From assembly GCA_028718445.1 (NCBI GenBank), contig JAQULY010000004.1, positions 1 to 35,079 on the forward strand: 35,079 nucleotides of DNA. Reading direction: 5' to 3'. Of the stretch, positions 17,904-25,931 are shown piece by piece. How positions within the stretch are numbered: position 1 is the stretch's first letter; the number at the start of each line of letters is the position of its first letter. A model generated the notes under the pieces. The model did no database searches and was not told the DNA's origin. It saw only the letters and a program-made list of their open reading frames with translations. This stretch comes from Kiritimatiellia bacterium (lineage in GTDB: Bacteria > Verrucomicrobiota > Kiritimatiellia > RFP12 > JAAYLN01). The translations under genes were made by a program, and so were the position numbers.

Positions 17904-19805
17904 TCAACGAAGAACAATAACTGTGCCCGCGGGCAGTATCTGCTCGGTCGTTACGCCAAACAGAGTCCAAGGAGTCCCGGACACATACGACATCTTGATG
18001 GCCAGTGACGTATTGAAGGCGGTAAAATCGTACTGAAGATAGTGCGCGGTTGCGCCGGCGTCAGCGTTGAGAGTCACGGTGCAGCCTGAATCCCCGTCAA
18101 AGAAGCTGATCGTGCCGTCGCGCGTGCCGTCATCGGTCCACGGCCTGTAGTAGAGGCGCGTGCTGTATTTCGTGTCCGGCGTCAATCCTCGCAGCAACAA
18201 CGTTGACGGTCCGTGGTTGTAGTACATGATGTTATTCAGCATCGCGCTGATGTTGCCGTCGGCATGCGTATTGCCGTTGCCGCCATTCGTGTAGAACGTG
18301 GCCGTTCCTGAACTCGTGTAGTATCGATACCCGGTCCCTGAAGGCGAATTCACCTTCGTAAAAGTGACGCCATTGATGAGCAGCGTCCCGGTCGTATCGC
18401 CAAAATCCAAGGCATGCGCGTAGACCTTGTGCGGGTTCAAGCCGACTGAGACGTCGGCATTGACCGCCGGAATATCCACAATCGAGAGCGCGGCCGGCTG
18501 TCCCGCGTAGATTTCCTCCGTGGTAACGCCGCAAAAGTGCCAAACGAGAGTGGACGCTTGCGCGACCACCGAAATCGTGACGGCATTTCCGGTTGCGGTG
18601 AATCGGTACTCCAAGAAGTGGGCGCCGGCGTCGGCCGACTGATTCACGGCGATGACTGTATTGGAGCCGTCGCCATTGAAGGTGAATGTCGAGGTGCGCT
18701 CGGCGGTGTCCCAACGCCGGTAGTAAATGCGCGTGCTGTATCGCTTGCCTGGCGTCAGTCCCGTAAGCGCGAGCACGGCCGGTGTCGTGGTGGAGGACGT
18801 ATTGTTGAAGAACATGCCCGTCAGCATGTTGCTCACGTTCCCGTCCGTGTACGTTGTCGAGTTGCCGGGATGAGCGTTGAATGTACCCGGACCCGTGAAT
18901 GAATATCCCGTGCCCGAAGCTGCGTTCACCCTGGTAAACGTCACGCCATTGATGTTCAGCGTTCCGGTGGCGTCGCCGAAGTCCAGCGCGTGCGTGTAGC
19001 TCTTGACCGGACTCAGGCCCGCCGAGGAGTCGGAATCGACCGGCGGAAGATCCACAATCGCAACCGTGGCCGGGGGAATATCGAGCGCTTCCTCCGTGGT
19101 GACGCCGAAAAAGAGCCAAACGTAGTTCGGCACGTGAGCGACGGCGGAGATCGTCACCTCACTTCCGCTGGCGGTGAACTTGTACGCCAGATAATGCGCG
19201 GCTGCATCGGCGCATTCATCCACATCGATAGTGGCGTCGGCGCCGTCGCCGTTGAAGGTGAACGTCGAAACACGGGGGTTGGCGTCCCACCGCCGATAGT
19301 AGATGCGCGTGCTGTATGGCTTGCCGGGAGTCAGCCCCGTCAGCGTGAGCACGGCCGGTGTCGTGGTGGACGGCGTATTGTTAAAGAACATGCCCGTCAG
19401 CATGTTGCTCACGTTTCCGTCCGTGTACGTCGTCGAGCTGCCGGCATGAGCGTTGAATGATCCCGGTCCCGTGAAGGAATACCCCGTGCCCGAAGCCGCG
19501 TTCACCCTGGTAAACGTCACGCCATTGATGTTCAGCGTTCCGGTGGCGTCGCCGAAATCCAACGCGTGCGTGTAGGTCTTGAAGGAGGTCAGACCGGATG
19601 CGGCATCCGACCCTGTCGCCGGGATATTCCCTACCGAGACGGTTCCGGCTGTGGCGGCACCGCTCAACGCGAATGCGACCATGAGAACGGCGACGTCTCG
19701 GCGACGCCTGGAATGCCGATCATGGTTCAAGCGGAGACCTCCCGCGTTTGAGAAGTCGTTGTTGCGCTGGTCCAGCTCGTTGTCAACCTCGCTCCGGTTG
19801 CTCAT
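17904..19805 (-). CDS. Secreted surface protein with three ~192-aa tandem repeats and C-terminal GTVIVLR
   Basis: Start at MSNRSE with SD gaggag; repeats ALDFGDATGTLNINGVTFTRVN...TGLTPGK.YSTRIYYRRWD...FFGVTTEE; ends QILPAGTVIVLR. Confidence 0.8.
   Translation of the reverse strand: MSNRSEVDNELDQRNNDFSNAGGLRLNHDRHSRRRRDVAVLMVAFALSGAATAGTVSVGNIPATGSDAASGLTSFKTYTHALDFGDATGTLNINGVTFTRVNAASGTGYSFTGPGSFNAHAGSSTTYTDGNVSNMLTGMFFNNTPSTTTPAVLTLTGLTPGKPYSTRIYYRRWDANPRVSTFTFNGDGADATIDVDECADAAAHYLAYKFTASGSEVTISAVAHVPNYVWLFFGVTTEEALDIPPATVAIVDLPPVDSDSSAGLSPVKSYTHALDFGDATGTLNINGVTFTRVNAASGTGYSFTGPGTFNAHPGNSTTYTDGNVSNMLTGMFFNNTSSTTTPAVLALTGLTPGKRYSTRIYYRRWDTAERTSTFTFNGDGSNTVIAVNQSADAGAHFLEYRFTATGNAVTISVVAQASTLVWHFCGVTTEEIYAGQPAALSIVDIPAVNADVSVGLNPHKVYAHALDFGDTTGTLLINGVTFTKVNSPSGTGYRYYTSSGTATFYTNGGNGNTHADGNISAMLNNIMYYNHGPSTLLLRGLTPDTKYSTRLYYRPWTDDGTRDGTISFFDGDSGCTVTLNADAGATAHYLQYDFTAFNTSLAIKMSYVSGTPWTLFGVTTEQILPAGTVIVLR
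18364..19600 (-). repeat. ~576-bp coding tandem repeat, three copies; two copies highly similar at DNA level
   Basis: ttcaccctggtaaacgtcacgccattgatgttcagcgttccggtggcgtcgcc occurs at about 18925 and 19501, spacing 576 bp; a more diverged copy lies near 18364. Confidence 0.8.
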
Positions 19806-19869
19806 AGTTCGCTCCTCTCGTTTTCCCTTGTCCTCGACCCACCCGTTGTACGGCAGGCAATATGCATCC

Positions 19870-21018
19870 TCATACCACACTCGTTTCCACCGCCACGCCC
19901 GGTGGCGCCGGCACCCCCGGTGCTCCGTCGTGAAGCACCAGGGGGCAGGTCAGCACGGCGCTGGCGATTTCCCGGCTCCGCGACTGAATCCGCTCCAGCA
20001 ACATCTCCGTCGCCAGTTCGCCGACGCGGACAAAGTCCGGCCGCGTGGACGGCAACGGCTCCGTCAGCACGGCGTTCTGGAGATCGTCGAAACCCGCCAC
20101 TGCGATCTGCTCCGGCACGCGGACCCCGCGCGAACGCAGGTACGCCACGCTGAGTTGCGCGTAGCGATCATGAAAGACAATCAAGGCGTCCGGTGGCAAC
20201 GGCTGCGCCAGCATACGGTCCAGGGCCGACCGGCAGCTCAAGTCGCCTTGCCGTCCTTCCAGTAGGCGCATCCGCTCGATCTGCGGGGCCAGGCCGGCTT
20301 CTTCCATGGCCTGACGATAGCCGATCACACGGTCATCCACGGAGCGGTGCAGAAGCTCATCCTCAGTCTTGAGGAACACAATCCTCGGGCGTTGGCGGGC
20401 CAGCAGGTGGCGAGTCATCTCCCGTCCGGCCGAGACGTTGTCCACGACTACGTGCGGACGCTGCATGGTGGGTTGGTAGAGGTCGGTCACCACAATCGGG
20501 TAGTCGTGTAATTCCGTGCACAGATACTCGGTCGCGTCCCGGCGTCGCGGGCCGGGGTACAGCACGACGCCCTGAACGCCACGGTCGCGCATGGCTTCCA
20601 GATGCGCTCGCTCCTTCGCCATGTCCCAGTGGGTGCTCGCCACTTCGACTACGCAACCGACGCGGTTCGCCGCCTGTTCGACGCCCTCGAAGACCCGATG
20701 GCAGATCGTGTGCGCCAGACTGTGAACCACGAAACCGATTCGGCCCTGCGACCGCCTGCGGCGCGGCCGCGGCGTGTTGGAGAGCGCCGCAACATAAATG
20801 CCGCTGCCCTGGCGCTTGGTCACCCATCCGTCGGCGGCCAGCAACGACACAGCGCGCACGACAGTGTTACAGCTGACCTGATATCGCTGCGCCAGTTTCA
20901 TGACTACCGGCAACTTGGCGCCAACCGCCGTCGGTCGACGGACCCAGAAGTCGTCGAACATACGCTCACAGAGCAGCTGATAGGGCGCCTTGGCGCCAGA
21001 TAAAGTATTTGAGTGCAT
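19870..21018 (-). CDS. GntR-type winged-helix + LacI-type periplasmic-binding-fold transcriptional regulator
   Basis: LAQRYQVSCNTVVRAVSLLAADGWVTKRQGSGIYV HTH; RIGFVVHSLAH...GVQGVVLYP...VAGFDDLQNA sensor domain. ORF open to 21063 but a promoter occupies 21035-21063, so ATG at 21018 is preferred. Confidence 0.85.
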   Translation of the reverse strand: MHSNTLSGAKAPYQLLCERMFDDFWVRRPTAVGAKLPVVMKLAQRYQVSCNTVVRAVSLLAADGWVTKRQGSGIYVAALSNTPRPRRRRSQGRIGFVVHSLAHTICHRVFEGVEQAANRVGCVVEVASTHWDMAKERAHLEAMRDRGVQGVVLYPGPRRRDATEYLCTELHDYPIVVTDLYQPTMQRPHVVVDNVSAGREMTRHLLARQRPRIVFLKTEDELLHRSVDDRVIGYRQAMEEAGLAPQIERMRLLEGRQGDLSCRSALDRMLAQPLPPDALIVFHDRYAQLSVAYLRSRGVRVPEQIAVAGFDDLQNAVLTEPLPSTRPDFVRVGELATEMLLERIQSRSREIASAVLTCPLVLHDGAPGVPAPPGVAVETSVV

Positions 21019-21033
21019 TTGAAGTATTTGAGT
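21003..21033. promoter_or_regulatory. 12-bp direct repeat aagtatttgagt at 21003-21014 and 21022-21033
   Basis: Exact 12-nt repeat, start-to-start 19 bp, flanking the predicted ATG of the minus-strand regulator. Confidence 0.6.
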
Positions 21034-21034
21034 T

Positions 21035-21063
21035 ACTATAGCAGGGAGTTGCCTCCCTGTCAA
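21035..21063 (-). promoter_or_regulatory. Sigma70-like promoter TTGACA-N17-TATAGT
   Basis: Minus strand: TTGACA 21063-21058, 17-nt spacer, TATAGT 21040-21035. Confidence 0.75.
21042..21059. promoter_or_regulatory. Inverted repeat CAGGGAG-ttgc-CTCCCTG within promoter spacer (candidate operator)
   Basis: Perfect 7-bp arms between the -35 and -10 hexamers, overlapping the last two bases of the -35. Confidence 0.6.
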
Positions 21064-21071
21064 GTGCCCAA

Positions 21072-21119
21072 CCTAGAAAGAACAGTTCGGGCGCTCTTCG
21101 CGTGCCCGAACTGTTCTTG
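21072..21119. repeat. Intergenic hairpin AAGAACAGTTCGGGC-N11-GCCCGAACTGTTCTT
   Basis: Perfect 15-bp inverted repeat 21078-21092/21104-21118; head cctagaaagaacagttc shared with element at 34497. Confidence 0.85.
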
Positions 21120-21283
21120 TGTTTGGCTGCCGCCCACCTACGGGGTGAGATGCAGCAACGTCTGATGCCCCTGCACGACCGGACGCAGTGGCTTTTCTCC
21201 AATCTGATGCCAGCGCTTCCCGAAAGCGTCGCGTATACGCAACCGCCCGCAACCGCCTGTCCTGCAGGTTCCAGTTCCGGCCC

Positions 21284-21312
21284 TTGACAACTCGATTATA
21301 ATGTATTATTCT
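21284..21312 (+). promoter_or_regulatory. Candidate promoter TTGACA-N17-TATTCT
   Basis: TTGACA 21284-21289, TATTCT 21307-21312, just upstream of the 365-aa regulator. Confidence 0.5.
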
Positions 21313-21336
21313 GCTTTCCGTACGAAGCAGAATAAT
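21305..21336. promoter_or_regulatory. Palindrome ATTATTCTGCTT-N8-AAGCAGAATAAT overlapping promoter and start codon (candidate operator)
   Basis: Perfect 12-bp arms; second arm runs into the ATG at 21335. Confidence 0.75.
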
Positions 21337-22432
21337 GACTCTTGAACTGAAAATCGAGACAGCGGAACCGGTTCATCGGCAGATCGAGCTCTTTCTTCGG
21401 CAGAAGCTGGCGAAGGGAGAGTTGCCGCCCGGGACACGCCTGCCGCCGACGGGGGAGCTGGCTCGCCTGTGGCGGGTGGATCGCAGCGCGATTCAGCGGG
21501 CGGTCGCCCCTCTGGTCGCACAGGGCTACATCGAGCGCCGGCCCCGTCGCGGCACCTTCGTCAGCCACGGCGCGCACAACGCGCACATCGCCTTGCTTTT
21601 CGGACCGTCCCTGGCGGATGAGTCGGCCCATTTCTACCGCGCCGTAAAGAAGGCTATGTGCGAGGAGGCGCGCGACTACAAGTGGGTCTGTCGGGTGTAC
21701 GATGGCATCAATCCGACAACGGCGGCCGATGGAACCGGCAAAGAGGAGATGCTGGACCATCTGAAGCGAGACATTCAGAACTACGGTTTCAAAGGATTGG
21801 CTTACGTTGGCCTGCGGACGGACCTGGTTCCCATGTTGGAACGCGAGTGCAGACTGCCGATCGTCGGGGACAACGAGGCCGGGCACTACGACATCAAGCG
21901 TTTTGTTGAGGACAGCGTGGCATGCCTGGCCCAGCACGGGTGCCGGAGGCTGGTTTTCATTCCTGGCATCAGGATGACAGACCAACCTTCGTGGACGCCC
22001 ACGTCGGTTGTGCTGCAAGACGAAGCCGGTGCGCTTGGGTTGCCGCCAATCGAGGCGGTTACCTTTCCGGCCCTCGCAAGCGTGACGGGAAACGAAGCTG
22101 AAATTCAGCGCCAAATGATGAGGCGGATCGGGGATTGGCGGGCGCGTTCGGACGGAATGCCGGACGGCGCGATTGTGGTCGACGATATCATGATGCGGGC
22201 CGTGGCCCTGGCGCTGCTGGCCACGGGCGTGAAAGTCCCGGAGGATCTCAGGGTTGTTACTCTCGCCACGGATGGGGTGCGTCTGCACTATGGCGTGCCC
22301 GTAACGCGGTACGAATTCCATGTTGGCGATCGCGTGAAGGCGCAGATCAGGCTGTTGTGGAAGCGAATCCTGAACGACTCCCTTCCTCCCGAACCTCTGA
22401 TGTGGCCGGGACATCTTCTGGAGAGTGAATGA
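21335..22432 (+). CDS. GntR-type winged-helix + LacI-type sensor transcriptional regulator
   Basis: PVHRQIELFLRQKLAKGELPPGTRLPPTGELARLWRVDRSAIQRAVAPLVAQGYIERRPRRGTFV; periplasmic-binding-like C-terminus. Confidence 0.85.
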   Translation: MTLELKIETAEPVHRQIELFLRQKLAKGELPPGTRLPPTGELARLWRVDRSAIQRAVAPLVAQGYIERRPRRGTFVSHGAHNAHIALLFGPSLADESAHFYRAVKKAMCEEARDYKWVCRVYDGINPTTAADGTGKEEMLDHLKRDIQNYGFKGLAYVGLRTDLVPMLERECRLPIVGDNEAGHYDIKRFVEDSVACLAQHGCRRLVFIPGIRMTDQPSWTPTSVVLQDEAGALGLPPIEAVTFPALASVTGNEAEIQRQMMRRIGDWRARSDGMPDGAIVVDDIMMRAVALALLATGVKVPEDLRVVTLATDGVRLHYGVPVTRYEFHVGDRVKAQIRLLWKRILNDSLPPEPLMWPGHLLESE

Positions 22433-22513
22433 CGGGTATTGGCGTGAAGAGCACTTCCATGGATGTTCGTTGGCCGGACAATGAATCCACCAAACAGGAG
22501 AAGGAGGCAGCAT

Positions 22514-23980
22514 ATGAAAACGCCAACCGTTCCCCGAAGGTTGTTCGCCCTTGCTGGGCAGGACGGCGTGTCGCGCCGGCTCGGTCTGGCGGCCGTGGCG
22601 GCATGGGCGTTGGCAGGTCCGACTCGGGCCGCCGAACGGACATTCACAGCCAACAACGCCGACTTCCACACGCCGGCCAATTGGAGTGACAGCGCCGTGC
22701 CCGGCGTGGGAGACACCGGCATCATTGCCGGGGTCGAAGGAACCACACGGACAGCCCGGTTCCGCTCCAATCTGCCTGCCACGCCGGATGCCATCCGGAT
22801 ACAACCCTACGGTGTGCTGCAGCTCTATGACGCCCATATGGCCAACGAACACAATCTCGTTGTGGAGGGCGGTCGCTTCAGCACCAGGTACAACTACAAT
22901 TCGTTCAGCACGGTTTCGTTGTGTTCGACTTCTTATTTTTCGTCTGCGTCCGGTTACACCCTAGGTCTCTACGGGGTCGTTAAGGATGCCGTCGGAAGCA
23001 AAGGGACGATGATCGTTGATGCCGGGAATGTCGCGGTGGGTGGTACCAGCGTCACGAATGCCTACAGCGGCGGCACGCAGATCGGGAGTGGTGCGAAACT
23101 CAATGTCTACAAGGGAGCTAACGGATCCAGCGTGCTGGGCTCGGGGCCGATCGAGCTGTTGCCGGGCGGGACACTTTCCTTTGGCTACAACGGGGACGTC
23201 TTCATCACCAACGAGATCGTGATCAGCGGCGCCAGACTACAAGGCGCGAATAACGACCTTTACGGTCCGAATATACGAGTCAATGGCTATGCGGACTTGA
23301 ATACCGACAAAGCGATGGCGGAGTGTGACGCCGTCTTCCGGGATTACGATGCGACACACCCCGGTCGTTTGATCAAAACGGGAAGCGGCACATGGCGGGT
23401 GAAGTCCGTGAGCAGCACCTACAGCGGCGGCACGCGTGTCCAGAGCGGAACGCTGGTGTTGGCGTCCTCCGCTACCGGGAGCATGCCCGACACGGGCATG
23501 ATTCAGACGGACACCGGCGCCACCATGGACTTCAACGGCCAAAGCGACACCATCGGAGGCCTATCCGGCGACGGAACGAATTCTCTGGGCAGCGGCGCCG
23601 CGATCGTCATATGCGCAGAGGGTGTTGCGCCGGGAACCAACGGGACGAACGCGGCCACGCTGACGCTGACCGGTTCCGGACGACTGACCCTGGGGGCCGC
23701 GGCCGAAAGCGTCTTTCGCGTGCGCTCGACGTCGGATCATGACCAGGTGCGGTTCACCGACGCCGCCAATCTCACGCTGGATGGCGAAGTCCGGATCGAG
23801 ACGCTGGGCGCCAGACCGGAAGCCGGCGAGTACGTGCTTTTCGATCTGGCGAGCGGTGCAGCCGACGGCGCATTCCTCGGGATCACGACGCCGAACGGAT
23901 GGAACGGCAGCGTTATCATACGAGATGGCGACGTCATTCTGCGCTTGTTGCCGAACGGCACGGTAATCATGTTGCGCTAA
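22514..23980 (+). CDS. Secreted autotransporter-associated beta-strand (PATR-like) surface protein, C-terminal GTVIMLR
   Basis: SD aaggagg before ATG 22514; signal LAAVAAWALAGPTRAA; STYSGGTRVQSGTLVLASSATGSMPDTGMIQ; ends RLLPNGTVIMLR. Confidence 0.8.
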   Translation: MKTPTVPRRLFALAGQDGVSRRLGLAAVAAWALAGPTRAAERTFTANNADFHTPANWSDSAVPGVGDTGIIAGVEGTTRTARFRSNLPATPDAIRIQPYGVLQLYDAHMANEHNLVVEGGRFSTRYNYNSFSTVSLCSTSYFSSASGYTLGLYGVVKDAVGSKGTMIVDAGNVAVGGTSVTNAYSGGTQIGSGAKLNVYKGANGSSVLGSGPIELLPGGTLSFGYNGDVFITNEIVISGARLQGANNDLYGPNIRVNGYADLNTDKAMAECDAVFRDYDATHPGRLIKTGSGTWRVKSVSSTYSGGTRVQSGTLVLASSATGSMPDTGMIQTDTGATMDFNGQSDTIGGLSGDGTNSLGSGAAIVICAEGVAPGTNGTNAATLTLTGSGRLTLGAAAESVFRVRSTSDHDQVRFTDAANLTLDGEVRIETLGARPEAGEYVLFDLASGAADGAFLGITTPNGWNGSVIIRDGDVILRLLPNGTVIMLR

Positions 23981-24057
23981 TTGGAGACAACCGCTTGGGG
24001 CGAAGCCCCTGCAGTGGGATTCTGGCCTGACCACAAGACGACCTAAGGGAGACGTCC

Positions 24058-25911
24058 ATGTCCCTGGAAATATCGAAAGACCCGAACGCCCGCGCGACAA
24101 TGTGCCGGCACTTTCCCTACGAATTAGTTTGGCGGCCTGAAAGGCGATATGTCGCCGGCGCGCAGATCGAATTGCGCAGCCACAAATTGAGGGCTTTCCT
24201 GGAGTGGAAATACGTCGGGATGGAAATCGAGGGTGCTGACATCACTTTTCGCTGGCGAACATGGCAAACGCCGGGCGAATTACGCCTGAATCCGAACCGC
24301 GTGCTCTGTCGGGCCAAACTGCACTATGGCATACCGCAAGGCCGGCCGCTTCGGATTCGCCTGACCGCCATTCCTCCAATGTGGTCCGGCGTCGACAACG
24401 TCATTTCCATCTGGACGATTGACGTGAACACGGATCCGGACCCCAATGCCCCGCAATTGGACGCTGTAAAAGAATCTGGGAGCGAGTGTTTGCTGAGGGT
24501 GAAAGCCGCCGCGGTCGAACGGCTGTCGATCTATTCCAGGCCGATGGCCGGTGCGGACGGCAAGGTCCGCACTCTGCTGGTGCCTGAAGACCGCTTCGGC
24601 AACCCTTCCTCTTTCACAAGACCAGTAAATGCAACACTGACCTGGATGAATAGACGTTGGTCCCAATCCCTTGAGAGCACAACGGTTGTCAGTTTGCCCG
24701 AACCCGCCGATATCGGCCGTTTGCAGGTAACAATTCCCGTCGAACAACTGAGCAGGGAGGACAATGTGACCAATGGCAATCGTGTTGGCGACAACATTGT
24801 CCTTCGCGGCAATCCCGTTTGGCGAAATGGACCTGACGGTTTACGACCGGCCTTTGGCGAATTTCATTGGCATACCGATTTTTCCGGCGATGGCCAGCGA
24901 TCCATTCATGAAGCCCTTCGCTGCGCACGGGATGAACTGAATATGGACTTTGCGGCGCCGAGCGACCATAACACGCGGGGCCAAAACTGGAACGACACGG
25001 TAACGGCAGTGGAGACGTTCGCAAAAGAGGGCGAGTTTGCCACGTTCTTCGGCTGGGAAAATTCCAGCGACCGCGGCCATGAGAATTACTACTTCACCGA
25101 TCCCGGCCATGCCCTGATTTGCGGTGGTGCGGCGGGGATTGTTGGCGCTCGCGTTGAGGATTGTGAGGGAAAGTTGAAAGCGCTCTATCAGACGCATGAC
25201 TTTCTGGTCATACCGCATCACACGAATACCGAGGCGGAAACGCGCCGCATCAAGGACGATGCTCCAGTGTGGCATCCCTATCCATGGCACGCCCCCGTCG
25301 AACATGTCCGCATGGCGGAAATCATGCAGATTCGCGGCAATCAGGAGCAGAACCTTTACGATGACGTGTGGCGCGGGTGGCATCAGAACAATCAGGCTTC
25401 CCTGCAGGACGCACTGGCCCGCGGCTACAAGGTCGGATTCACAGGCGGAACCGACAACCATTGCGGCTGGCCGGGACGGGCCTATGCAATCCAGGAAGGC
25501 ACGGGCACTCTTAACCCGAAAAGCGTGATTCTGACCGGATTGTGGACCGAGCAGATCGAGCGTCATTCAATTTATGACAGTCTGAAAGCGCGCCGAAGCT
25601 GGGCGGTGTGGGACACGCGGGCTTTGGTCGTTTTCAGGATCAATGGCGCAATCTCCGGTAGCGAAATAGCGGTAGGTCGCACAACGCAAATCGCGGCATA
25701 TCTGAAAGTGAGCGCGGAAGATTCTCTGCAGGTCGTTGAAATTGTATCGGATGGCAACGTTGTCTGGTCTGCCCAATCCGTTTCCTTGGATATGGAGACA
25801 ACCATAGAGTTGCCGCCCGCGGAGAAGAACACCTATTTCTATCTGCGGGCGTTGCAGCGCGATGGCGGAATCATATATGCCAGTCCGGTGTTTGTGAATG
25901 TGACCACTTAG
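24058..25911 (+). CDS. PHP-domain/DUF3604-like metal-dependent hydrolase-type protein
   Basis: SD gggaga; FGEFHWHTDFSGDGQRSIHEALRCARDELNMDFAAPSDHN, FLVIPHHTNTEA, GFTGGTDNHCGWPG. No evident signal peptide. Confidence 0.7.
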   Translation: MSLEISKDPNARATMCRHFPYELVWRPERRYVAGAQIELRSHKLRAFLEWKYVGMEIEGADITFRWRTWQTPGELRLNPNRVLCRAKLHYGIPQGRPLRIRLTAIPPMWSGVDNVISIWTIDVNTDPDPNAPQLDAVKESGSECLLRVKAAAVERLSIYSRPMAGADGKVRTLLVPEDRFGNPSSFTRPVNATLTWMNRRWSQSLESTTVVSLPEPADIGRLQVTIPVEQLSREDNVTNGNRVGDNIVLRGNPVWRNGPDGLRPAFGEFHWHTDFSGDGQRSIHEALRCARDELNMDFAAPSDHNTRGQNWNDTVTAVETFAKEGEFATFFGWENSSDRGHENYYFTDPGHALICGGAAGIVGARVEDCEGKLKALYQTHDFLVIPHHTNTEAETRRIKDDAPVWHPYPWHAPVEHVRMAEIMQIRGNQEQNLYDDVWRGWHQNNQASLQDALARGYKVGFTGGTDNHCGWPGRAYAIQEGTGTLNPKSVILTGLWTEQIERHSIYDSLKARRSWAVWDTRALVVFRINGAISGSEIAVGRTTQIAAYLKVSAEDSLQVVEIVSDGNVVWSAQSVSLDMETTIELPPAEKNTYFYLRALQRDGGIIYASPVFVNVTT

Positions 25912-25931
25912 CTGACTTGAGATCGGGTACC

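Noticed and set aside
21019-21063. Upstream 15 codons (MTGRQLPAIVTQILQ) of the 397-aa regulator ORF
   Set aside because: This stretch coincides with a consensus promoter on the same strand, so it is unlikely to be translated.
21296-22852. 518-aa minus-strand ORF opposite the second regulator
   Set aside because: Shadow ORF crossing a gene boundary and an operator palindrome; the plus-strand GntR motifs are unambiguous.
23997-24009. GGGGC-gaa-GCCCC hairpin after the beta-strand surface protein
   Set aside because: Only 5 bp and no T-tract; could be a weak terminator but not enough to call.
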